Assembly: GCA_950097015.1 (NCBI GenBank)
Contig: CATNEN010000007.1
Span: 2,418,001 to 2,482,000, forward strand
Length of the DNA: 64,000 nucleotides
Direction of reading: 5' to 3'
Source: Macrostomum hystrix
Lineage: Eukaryota > Platyhelminthes > Macrostomidae
How positions within the stretch are numbered: position 1 is the first letter of the stretch; each line of letters starts with the position of its first letter. The notes under the pieces were generated by a model. That model was not told the DNA's origin. It saw only the letters and a list, made by a program, of their open reading frames with translations, and did no database searches. Position numbers and translations under genes: made by a program. This document shows positions 47,491 to 57,868 of the stretch, one piece after another.

Positions 47491-49170
47491 AAACATGAAA
47501 ACACAGTAAATAGTTGTCACGCAGTGACGCAAGTTAAAGTAGTGAAGTAGCGATCCGTTTATTGGCGAGTCACTTGTACGTTACATGCAGTTAATTGATG
47601 CAGTGTGAGAGTGTCAGACGTGAGCGAAGAAATTAAACATAAATTAGACATTAAACAGAAATTAAACATAACCAGAACCAGAAGTCCGATCAGAACAGTA
47701 TATTATAATTATCAACGGTTGAACTTGAACGGTAAAAAAATCGACGAATATTTAAATTTAAATTTAAATTATAAAAAATTGATAACGACATGACGATTGT
47801 CGTGACGATTCCGGTAATTAAAATGATTAGTAAATGAGAAAATAGTAGCAGAAAAAAATGTTTTTTTAAATAACTTAACACAAAATGCATGAAAAAATTC
47901 ATTATATTAATTTGTACGCCAGTCGTGTACGCCACACTGTACACAGCCAAGAAATGTACGCCGGTGTACGCCATAGAACTCAAGTGTACGCCGGAAAATT
48001 CCGGCGTACACCCCTCCTTCCGCAATATGGCTGCCATGCCCATATGCCACCCCATGCTGTTCAACGATGGAATGTAAGTTCAATAGTACTATGCAGATCT
48101 GGTTTATAATTATGGTGTTTATATTGTATTATAATATATATTCTCTATATTGTATTGAATGCCTTTTTATATGAATTGGGTATTTTCTTATATATGATTC
48201 TTAGCCACAGTGCTTTTTTTACCCACTCATCAGGATGACTTCTATGAGGCCGTTTTATCACAAGTGCGGCTTTCTCGGCTGTGCAGCTGTCTTCTCTACA
48301 GCGTACTTCCGGTCACTATTGTGACTGAAGATGGTGATTCTTGGCTGAATACTGAATTTTTTCTGTTTGCAGTAGCTTACTTTGTTACTACAAAGTAATA
48401 GTAAAATAGTTACTACTATTTTTTACTTTTATATTTATATTTTAATAGAAATGTTTTAATACAAGTATAGAAAAGATATACAGCAGTAGAGCCCCCACAA
48501 AGGGCTGACCTGCAGTACAGATTGGACGAGGCCGTTTAACAACAAATAAGAAATTCATTTATTCAAAATTATTTATTTGTCAGACAGAAAATACTTTCAG
48601 GCAGAGTTTAATTAAAATATTTTCTTTGCTTCTAAAAAAATAACAGGTATACTTTATCCTCTGTTTTACGCTTAACAAAAACTTTGTTATACTTTTAAAA
48701 ATTTACGCAAAATTTATGTCTTTTGAAAATGAATAGTAAAATGACAAAAATGTACGCTGTTTTGCTTCTGCTTTTTAAGCAGAAACGGCTGTTCAAATTT
48801 GTGCCATAATAGGCCTTTATGCGCTTAAAAAGGCGGTCTATATCATGCTACGATATCACATTTAGCATGATATGGACCGCCTTTTAGGCGGCTTTCGCCG
48901 TGATCTATACCGCCTAACGTGCGTATCCGGGTGGGATTATATATTTTAAATGCTCACGAGTCACGACCGTCGTTAATGTTCTCATGGCGAATTGGGTACA
49001 ACTTTTCGAATCGCAGATCCGAGGCGCAAAAATAAATGAATGCTTGTTGTATTTGTTACATTTGTTTCTAAACGCAATTAATAAAAATATAGTTGACTTA
49101 AAGCTGGAGGCACTAAAATACAGAAAGATGCGCATCAAATTACTCGAAATTAAATAAACTCGAGTATCCG

Positions 49171-50793
49171 ATGCAAATGGAACCAGTTGGCTCCAGTAAA
49201 ACACCAGAGACAACATCACTGAGATGCATAGCTGCATTCCATATTTTCTGGCGTGGTGAAGACATCAATGCGACCGATGCCGAAGGCTGGTCGCAGCTGC
49301 ACCATACAGTTCAACATGGGAACTACCAAGAGGCCAAGCGCCTCATCCAGTCGTCTGCTGATGTGGACCTGCAGATCAGCACTGGCTTCACGAGTTCACT
49401 CCACTTGTTGGTTCAGCGTGATGACCTTAAAATGGCGGAGCTGCTGCTCAGAGCGCAGGCGGCTCTGAATCTGCTGACTGCAGACGGCCAGTCAGCCTTT
49501 CAGCTGGCCGTTCGAGCTGCCTCGGACGACATGCTGCGGCTGCTGCTGGCGGCCGGGGCTGACGCGAACTGCAAGCCTTCAGGTGAGCCGCCGCTGTTCA
49601 TTGCCGTCTGTTTGGGACGGACCGAGGCCGCTGGTCTCAGCTGCAGGGCTGATCTCAGCATCCGAGTGCAGACTCTGACCGAGGTCACTGCAAGAACGCT
49701 CCAGTCAGGAACCAAGGAGCGGCTGGTGTAAGGCCTTCCTATGCCGGTAACACTGGCCGCTGCGACTACGGGACAGCTAGAGATTCTGATGGACCTGCTG
49801 AGGTCAGGAGCTGATTGCGACGTGACCGATGGAATTGGAGCCACAGTATTGCACCATGCCGCCTGCGGAGGCGAAGGGACTCTGGATGCTGCCTTAAAGA
49901 TCATGTCAAATGTCAACTTGCTAGACAATAATGGCTCCTCTGCCCTGCACTATGCATCTCGCAGTGGATGCTTGAAAGCTGTTTGCAGGTTTATTAATTG
50001 CGGTATCGCCATTGATCATCGAAACAATTGGTCGGCGTTGCATTTCGCTGCAGTAGCTGGACACTTAAAAATTGTCATGGGCCCAGATTAAATTTGGAGC
50101 TTCCATCACTCTCAAGGAAAATGACTATATATGACGCCACTGCATATGGCAGCAAGAAGCGGACACGTGGAAGTAGTTGCGGCGTTGATCGGTCTAGGAG
50201 AAAACGCTGATCTAAATAATAAGTATGGACACTCGCCAGTCTCCATCCCAGCTGGGAACAGCCACTCGGAGGTGGTTAGAGAGTTGATCAGTAACAAAGG
50301 AGCAATAGATCAAAGGAATGATGATGGCTTTTCTCCGCTGAATATTGCGGCGCAGATTGGTCGCTTGAAAGTAGTCGGAGAGCTGATCGAGTACGGAGCC
50401 AAGCTAGATCTACAGGACAATGACGGCTGCACATAGCAACAATCAATGGGCACTTGGAAGTGGTCGGAAAGTTGATAGACTGCAGAGCTAACATTGACTT
50501 ACAAAATGGCTATGGCTGGTCGGCATTGCACATTGCGGCACAAGATGGATTGTCGGAAACTTAACACTGCAGATTGTAATTTAACACTCAAATCTGTCGC
50601 TGATTGCATCATGACTATTTGACTTATTCTGCAGCCAAGCCTGCGCCAGAAATGCGTGGCAATAACGTGGCAGAAGGTGGAGGCTCTGATTGGCCAGCAG
50701 CAGCGATTACCATCGCCTGAGGAGCGAGATCGAGTCTCCCTGGTGGTGGAGAGCGCCAGGGAATTTCTGAGGGAGAATGAGCTGGAATAGTAT
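49171..50793 (+). pseudogene. Decayed ankyrin-repeat gene
   Basis: At least nine ankyrin repeats can be traced (for example WSQLHHTVQHGNYQEAKRLI, ALHYASRSGCLKAV, TPLHMAARSGHVEVVAALI, SPLNIAAQIGRLKVV, SALHIAAQDG). They spread over interrupted frames: an in-frame TAA at 49,729-49,731, a frame change near 50,080, a TGA near 50,132 with return to the first frame, another shift near 50,434, and a TAA at about 50,563. A last exon-like block (50,633-50,790, after TTCTGCAG) encodes about 52 charged residues ending in TAG. Ankyrin repeats mediate protein binding. So many independent breaks make a pseudogene far more likely than splicing. Confidence 0.8.
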
Positions 50794-51715
50794 GACTACT
50801 GAGAATGACGAGTGTCCTGGTACACTAACAACTGGCTTGATACTTTAGTACCTAAGATTCAATCAATACTTCCAGATGACAATCTAGGCAACCGGCAAAA
50901 TAAAAAAAGCTTTCTTCGAGGCTATATTTCGTCGGCCCTTTCCTTTAACGTTTGGGAACAAAAGATGAAGCCACAAAAATGCCTTGCTTGACTAGATCCT
51001 CGAATTAACTTGACTCTGCTGTTCACCAGTCGGGTCTGGATTACCCTCTGACAGTTTAAATTTCAGCGCATGTGTCGCTTTATCTTGATCGAAAAATGTA
51101 CATAGGTATCATACTCGTACATTATAGGCTTCGAGTTTCAATATAATAGCAACAGCTTGTTTTAACACATGTATTAGTGAAACATCTAATCAGTCGCTCG
51201 CCTTGTTTTCGGTTGCTCCGCCCGTAGTTGGCAGTGTTGATCTTATCAGGTCGCTTAACCTGACCTGTGTGACAGGTCGTCGTAACACTGGGCTGTTAGC
51301 GGGAAGCCCTGAAAGAATATTGTGCGGATTCTCTGATGTCAATGCCGTTGTTGCTACATTTCGATGTCGCCTTCGAATTATCATGTATTTCCACTCGTGC
51401 CTTTCCCATTCCCCATTCTGCCGACAGTGTGTCCGGATGCTGTCATTGTGATTAGGTAAATTTCTCCGTTGTAGTCTCAGCAGGTATTCGATGTGAGGGT
51501 CAATATGGAGCAATCGTAGTTTAACTGTTGTATTCTTCTCGGAATTATCTCGGTAGTGGGATTCTAGCTAGCGCACTGCGGCTTTGCAGTCACTCCTCTT
51601 CCGGTAGTGAAGCTGGACTTAGCTCGTATTTGCCAGACACTAACATGTATATCTGTTATAACATGTACAACAGGTAAGTCTGCATGAAGCTAATTCTTAG
51701 ACACTTCACTGTGTG
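50794..51715. other. Unassigned sequence 3' of the ankyrin pseudogene
   Basis: No convincing exon. A minus-strand frame of 107 codons (51,190-51,513) shows no domain. Confidence 0.35.
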
Positions 51716-51850
51716 CGAATAAGGAATCGAACCCGAGAGCGCACGAGTCGAATATTTCGAGTCTACAGGGAGTCGAACCCCGTAACGCAAGACCTGTCGG
51801 GTTAGTACTTTCCGGATACGTTCTCCAATAAACAGATGTGAGACCGCGTC
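51716..51850 (-). mobile_element. Possible tRNA-derived SINE with two B-box-like motifs
   Basis: On the minus strand the sequence holds GGGGTTCGACTCCC and, about 45 bp later, CGGGTTCGATTCC, both close to the pol III B box. The upstream part resembles a tRNA (GGAGAACGTATCCGG...). The two boxes suggest a dimeric tRNA-like head. No second copy occurs in the window to confirm it. Confidence 0.4.
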
Positions 51851-52700
51851 CGGTCCTCTCAACAATGACAATTACTAGCAAGATAGCTGGCAAGCTCCCC
51901 TGACTCAACAGGAATGAGTATTAGGAGGCCTACCCGTAGGTTCCTCTTATTGCGACTTTTTGTTCCTTTTGGAGTCGTGCTCTATCGACTTACCTCTCGA
52001 GGAGGGCGTTGTGAAAAGTCGATAGTCCAAAGGCCACTTGTATTTTTAGCTATCTGTGGAAACCAACGTAAAAATTTAATTGATTTGACGAGTTTGTCCA
52101 GGTTTTCAAGGTTCTCACTTGTACTTAGTGACCCTTTATTGTAGCATTAATGGAATAATACTTTTAACACGCCGGTTGGTATCTATCATGTCAGTAATTG
52201 TAACTTGTAACTTATAACTTTCTTTGATCTTTGACTGTCTGAGTCACATGTTTTTCCAAAGTTAATGGATGATTGACAGCTAGTTAGAACTTGCTTTGTA
52301 CTAATTTTCTGTTACATTACTGATTTTTTTCTTTTCTTGTGCATGATGTGCTACTACGAGCTATGTACTCTTATGAGTAGTATGCTTTGGAGTTTTTGCT
52401 ATTTTGCTATTTACTCTATAAGTAGTCACAGTATTACAACAATCACAATGCCATCGATCTCTGCTTGTCTGCACAATTGCAAGCCTTTTTATTCCATGGA
52501 AACGTCTTTTAGTATTCGACACGTAACACCAGACACTCTTTAGTGGCGTGTCAGGCATTTCTGATATGCTTATACCGCAATTTTCAGTGATTTCTCCTTT
52601 TTATTTTCCGTTTTTTAGTGTCATTGTTATTAATTCCATTCTATTTTTCTTAATCGAATGGAAGTATAGAAAAATATAGAAAAAATGGAGAAAAATGGAC
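51851..52700. other. Unassigned sequence
   Basis: AT-rich DNA without recognised features. Confidence 0.3.
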
Positions 52701-52707
52701 ATACCCG

Positions 52708-53175
52708 AGAGAATCCTTCCCTCACACGCATGAGAATCCTTCCCTCACACGCATGAGAATCCTTCCCTCACACGCATGAGAATCCTTCCCTCACACGCAT
52801 GAGATTCCTTCCCTCACACCCATGAGAATCCTTCCCTCACACGCATGAGAATCCTTCCCTCACACGCATGAGAATCCTTCCCTCACACGCATGAGAATCC
52901 TTCCCTCACACGCATGAGAATCCTTCCCTCACACCCATGAGAATCCTTCCCTCACACGCATGAGAATCCTTCCCTCACACCCATGAGAATCCTTCCCTCA
53001 CACCCATGAGAATCCTTCCCTCACACCCATGAGAATCCTTCCCTCACATGCATGAGAATCCTTCCCTCACACCCATGAGAATCCTTCCCTCACATGCATG
53101 AGAATCCTTCCCTCACACCCATGAGAATCCTTCCCTCACACCCATGAGAATCCTTCCCTCACATGCATGAGAATA
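52708..53175. repeat. 23-bp minisatellite
   Basis: About 20 copies of GAGAATCCTTCCCTCACACGCAT, with CACCCAT and CATGCAT variants concentrated to the right. Confidence 0.95.
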
Positions 53176-54207
53176 CATAGCTCGCACTGTTAAAGTCTCT
53201 TTGAGCACTTTTAGCAAACTACTATGAGTAGACGTGAAGTATCTAGCCGTTTGCCATCCGACAATAATAAGTACCGAAATCTTGCTTATGATGATTTGAT
53301 TGTAAATCAGAAATATAGGCTTCAGTGGTAATAAATCATTGTTGGAACACAGCACAAGGGTTAGGAAGATCGCATTTATACACAGCCTTCAGTTTTTTAG
53401 CTAAATTTGCGCCAAAATGCATATATTTAAAAATAAAACTTTTTTCCTTAAAAAGCATTGTTGCTAAGGCAACAAGCAGCTATTCATTCATGTTTAGGGA
53501 TTGCAGGGGATATTTTGCTGAGATAAGCACACAGGTTCAACACAGCTGCCAGCGCCAATCACAAGCCGACATTCTCATACCTGCTGCTGCTGCTGCTGCT
53601 GCTCCTGCTCTGACAGGGCCTGTAGTATCTTCGCATCTCTTCTCTCTCCCACCCCATTCATTGAGGGGCCTGAATCCGCAGAGATAGGTGCTCAGGAGTG
53701 ATACTGTTTGGGAGGGGGGAATTCTCAGCGAGACATGTTTTCACGCTCCCAGATCTATCAATGCGATGCATTTATGGATATTTATGCGCCCAAGCCTATA
53801 GGAGCATTTGCCATCGCGGCAAAATGAGGGATGCAGGTCCTCATAGGATCCCACGCAGGTAAAAAGGTAAAAAATCGACTCAGTAGGTGAGAGGGGAGAA
53901 GGGAGAGGCGAGATCCAATAAATAGTGTTCGATCGAGCCAGAAAATACTCAGACTCTCTGCCAAGCCCCTCAAACAGGTGAATTCTGGCTGGGACAAAAG
54001 GAATTTTATTTCTCCTATGCAGCCAGCAACACCAGGGCGCCAGGCCGCATAGCGAAGTACTTGAGCCCTTTTTCACCTGAAGCTTGCCTTGTGCTGATTG
54101 GTTAATCTCGTTCAGCCTCCATAGGCTAGAAGGAAGTTTTTTAATCCCAGAATTATTTATCCTCTCCGGGCTTTGGTAGAACCGAAATTATCGTCAATTT
54201 CACGGTC
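53176..54207. other. Upstream region of the LRR/EF-hand gene
   Basis: Contains a short (CTG)n tract at about 53,581-53,606. No separate gene is supported. The promoter of the gene starting at 54,208 should lie in its right part, but no core element stands out. Confidence 0.35.
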
Positions 54208-57200
54208 ATGTCGGCAGCTGTTGGCAGCGGCAAGATTGTGGGCAGCTCGAAGCCGTTCCTACAGCTTCCCCAGCAGCAGCAGCAGCAGAAAGAAGGCAAT
54301 CTGCTTCAGCGACGCTGTGTCTCGGCTTATCGGTTGTTATCGATTGATTTGTACGACACAGACAGCGGCTTGCGAGAGGACCCTGACAGGGACCGGCTGG
54401 TGCTGCTGGCCCGGAAATTCGCTGCAGGAGCCAGCGACGAAGATGACGACGGATTGTCCGACGGTGAGACTCAGTGCCTAGCTGTAAACAGCCTTGTCTT
54501 ACAGACAACACAGCCCTGCCTAACAAAGAACACAGCCCTGCCTAACAGAAAACACAGCCCTGTCTAACAGGACTTGACATACTTGACTTGGCTGCAGGGG
54601 CATCCTTCGGATGCAGCGGGGAGGCGTGGCCGCCCATCCCGCTAGCCCCTGGCGACCACGGGCAACTAAAGCTGCGGTGTCGCGCAGGGGATCCGGTGAT
54701 GCCGGCGTCCACAGCGCGGTCCTCCTCCGAAGAGTCCAGGAGGTGGAGAGTCGCTCGCCCGGTGGCCATTAGGTAACGGACAAGCTGGCAGACGTCTCAC
54801 AGGACACACAGCCCTGTCAGGAAAGCTCTGAGCACACTGTATAATGACCAGTGATTCTATCAGATCGCATGTGTTAATCTACTGTCACTCTTGAAACATG
54901 CCAAACAAGGCACTGCTGGCTGGGACATTGCATAGCTGCATAGACAGATAATTTTGCATTCCTCACATGGGTCAATGTGTCAAACTGTCAAAGTTCTGCA
55001 TCTCTACTTCATTAGTGTGTTGCAGTGAGGCTGCTTCAGCATATGCGTGGGCAAAAAAGCAACAGCGCGAGAACTCACTGCCAGAACTCTAACACAAGCG
55101 AAGTTGCAGATGAAAGCCCGTTTATTATTATTTCATATAGCAGCTTAATATGCTTTCCCAAACCTTGGATCAAGAAAATTGTTGACTGCAGAATAGGTAT
55201 TGTGTGTCCACTGTGGTTTTACATTACACGCGCACCGGCTGTTACCCGCCAGGCGGTCAAGAGTTCGATCTCGGCAGGTCGGCAGATCTGCGCTCAGGAG
55301 GCAGCTGGCTGCCCCGCTCACAGTCCCTTCTGTCACGGCCACGGCTGCAGACGCGACAGTCGTTCAGCCTGCTGACGCCGCCGCGACCTTCGGCTGCGGG
55401 GGGCTCAGCCTCGGACAATTCCTATGATTGGAATCGAACTCGCTACCTCGCTGCCTGCGTTCAGCTGGGCGCCAAGCCGTCGCAGAAGTTTGTCAACTGT
55501 CTGACGAAACGGTCAGCCATTGCTGAACTGCGGAGGCAGCACCTGGGCATCAGCGGCGCCGCCGCCTGTGCAGCCGCTCTCAGGGTGAGTCCGGACGGGT
55601 CCGGCCTGTGACCATCGACTGTCTCCGGGTGTCAGGAGAACTGTCTGCGCCGTCACACTGTTTCAGACTTAGCCTAGGCTAGAAAACTTCCTCCTCTTCT
55701 CGTGCACTTTTTGCCGGCGAAGGCGAAACCAGCTGGGCTAGGGTTTGTAGCTTAGGGGCTAGAGCGTCGGACTCATGACTTGAAGAAGGTCGGGGGTTCG
55801 ATTCCCGACTCAAATGGAAATAAAATGGTATCCTTTAGCAAGAATCTGCATTGGCTCAGTTCATCCAACTGTTAAATAGGCGCCATAATTAGCTGGGGAA
55901 ATTGAGGGTGGGTGTGGCGTCTCCGCAGTCCATGGACCGAAGAGCTGTGGTTGTATTGTCGGCTGCACATCGGACCCAATCGGGGGAGGTATTATTATAG
56001 TTATTAATTATAGTATTTTCCTTTTAAGAGTCTTAAATCAATGTTTGAGGACTAAACTCTCTCTCTTTTCCAATTCAATTTGCGATTACTTAAAAATAAT
56101 TTTAAATGTCAATCAATTTCCATACGATTAACACGTGTCACACAATCCTCTTTTCCTGATTTTAATTACTTTGCGTGTCAGCACTGCCTGAGATTCAGCC
56201 CTTCAATTATATTGCCGTCATTGTCGGCACGTCTGTCAAATCAATCACCTCTTATTTCTTGACTTTCTCTTCCGCTACACCTAATTGTTGTCTGCCTGCG
56301 CTCAATGCGGCCCAGAGCCGAGTTTGGGCGTCCCCAAAAATATACGGGGTGAAAAAATAGACAGCTAAATAAATATTGCCTCAGGGAAGGACTTTAAGAA
56401 ACGGAAAAGAACTGAAAACCTACTTGAGATTAGCAAGCTCATGAATTAGATAAAAACATTGGTTCTCTGATTGGACGTTCTATCTTTATAGCCTAGCCGT
56501 CATTCCGGCACTTATTTCCCAGAGAATGATCCCCATTCTTGTCATGGCGATATATTCCCGTTCCGGTCATTTCCGATTTTTTGCCATTATTCATCATTGA
56601 GGTCGTTATTTCCTAGAAACTGAATTTAAACCAGCAAAAACTTGCAGAATAATGCCGACCTTCGCTCGCTCATCCTGGAAGCTAACGAGCTCGGCTGCCT
56701 CGGCTGCCAGCAGCTGGTGCCCGTTGTGGCGGACAATCCTTTCTTGACTGAGCTGGTGAGTCGACTCAAACTGCAAGGCATACTTAGGATGTTAATATTT
56801 TTATAGTTCTAATTCTTTGCATGCTTTTTCACTCAAACACTGCTTTTAATTTTTATTGGCCAAGGCTAGTTTACTTTGCCGCTATTTTTAGAATATGACA
56901 ATCCTTCATATTCATATTCGCATCTATTAGTTAGTTAGTGACACTGCCACTCTAGTTCCTGGCTCTCTAATCCCTGACACTCTAGTCCCTGACTACTCCC
57001 TGACAACTGACTTGCACATTTCGCAAGCTTCTGAGGACAACCACCCCTTTACAATATCACGTGACAGAGCATCGACCAATCAAATTTGAAAGGAATGAAA
57101 AGTTGTACACAACCTTTAGGATACTTTGTACACAGCAGTGATGCATCGCCGAACAATGTACTTTTCCACAAAGTTGTCACGCTCATGTGTTCTCCGCAGC

Positions 57201-57824
57201 GTCTGATTGACAATGCCATCAGCTTGAAGGGCCTGACCAAGCTCACGGAAGCTCTCAGACGAAATTGCAGCTTGAAGATTCTGGATCTGTCGGGTGAGAT
57301 GGACAGGGGAGGGTACATTCTCTATTGCACATGCTTGCCTGCTGAGTCTGAGCTAACAAAAGAAACAATGGCACAAGTTTAACTAGACTCAAATTGTCAC
57401 TATCCAAAAGGGGAAAGTGTTTATTTAAAGGCTTTCTAAAATCCTTCGCCACGCTTGTGTTTGCAGGCAACCGCTTCGAGGAGAAGTGCGGCCAGCTGCT
57501 CAGAAGACTTCTGGAGGTGAGAAAAATTCTTGCCAGGTGGAAAAAAGAACTAAAGGCTCAAGCTGGGGGATAATTAGCACAAAAGTACATCTCGACTGAT
57601 AAAGAAAGCTGGCATATAATAAAAAGCTAATTTTTCAATTAGGAGCGTTCCAAGTTGACCCCATGGCAACAAGAAGTGTTTTTCTTTGCAACCGATTATT
57701 ATCTGTTTTTATTCGCATCTATTAGGAAAACAATTCGATCGAGGAGTTGTACGTGGCACACAATAACTTCAGAGAGGATGGCACCATTGCCATCGCCTAC
57801 GGGCTGGGTGAGTACTGCGAGCCT

Positions 57825-57868
<44 letters not shown>

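Larger units (their letters stand above)
40876..48030. mobile_element. Inner inverted-repeat element with 8-bp target duplication
   Basis: Ends CCATATTGCGGAAGG and its exact reverse complement, flanked by CTGCCATG at 40,868-40,875 and 48,031-48,038. Without the retrotransposon inside it, the element is about 820 bp. Both arms carry clustered GTACGCC motifs (four on the left, five or more on the right). A 13-bp-arm palindrome (GTGTACGCCGGAA, AA, then its complement) lies at 47,984-48,011. The superfamily is not settled: an 8-bp duplication fits hAT, P or KDZ. No transposase is present. Confidence 0.85.
40383..48310 (+). pseudogene. CxC2-like cysteine-cluster gene fragment, split by a nested transposon
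   Basis: Exon A (40383-40498, after an acceptor TTTCAG) encodes a basic, NLS-like stretch. Exon B starts at 40559, runs to 40875, is interrupted by the inner element, and resumes from 48039 to 48073, where a GTAAGT donor follows. A further exon probably starts at about 48237 after CATCAG. Removing the inner element and one 8-bp target copy restores the frame exactly. The Cys/His order then reads C-x4-C-x5-C-x2-C-x5-C-x2-C-x3-CHxH-x2-PH-x4-W, followed by an FY motif in the next exon. That order is what I know of the CxC2 cluster N-terminal to KDZ transposases. An in-frame TAA near 40,759 between the acidic N-terminal part and the cluster makes this copy a pseudogene unless it is spliced differently. 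No transposase core is found. Confidence 0.6.
38669..48933 (+). mobile_element. Outer 10.3-kb inverted-repeat DNA transposon, KDZ-like
   Basis: Ends starting CACCCG are inverted repeats that stay similar for about 140 bp (GTTAGG-GGTATAGATCA, CCGCCTAAAAGGC, CATATCATGCT, then GCGCATAAAG and CAGCTGTTTCTGC). They are flanked by a perfect 7-bp duplication GGATTAT (38,662-38,668 and 48,934-48,940). Each end also folds on itself into a stem of about 21 bp (38,717-38,738 with 38,756-38,777 on the left). Inside are spliced exons for a cysteine cluster of CxC2 type, found with KDZ (Kyakuja-Dileera-Zisupton) transposases. No transposase catalytic domain is visible, so the copy is non-autonomous or decayed. 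Without the nested insertion it would be about 3.1 kb. Confidence 0.75.
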
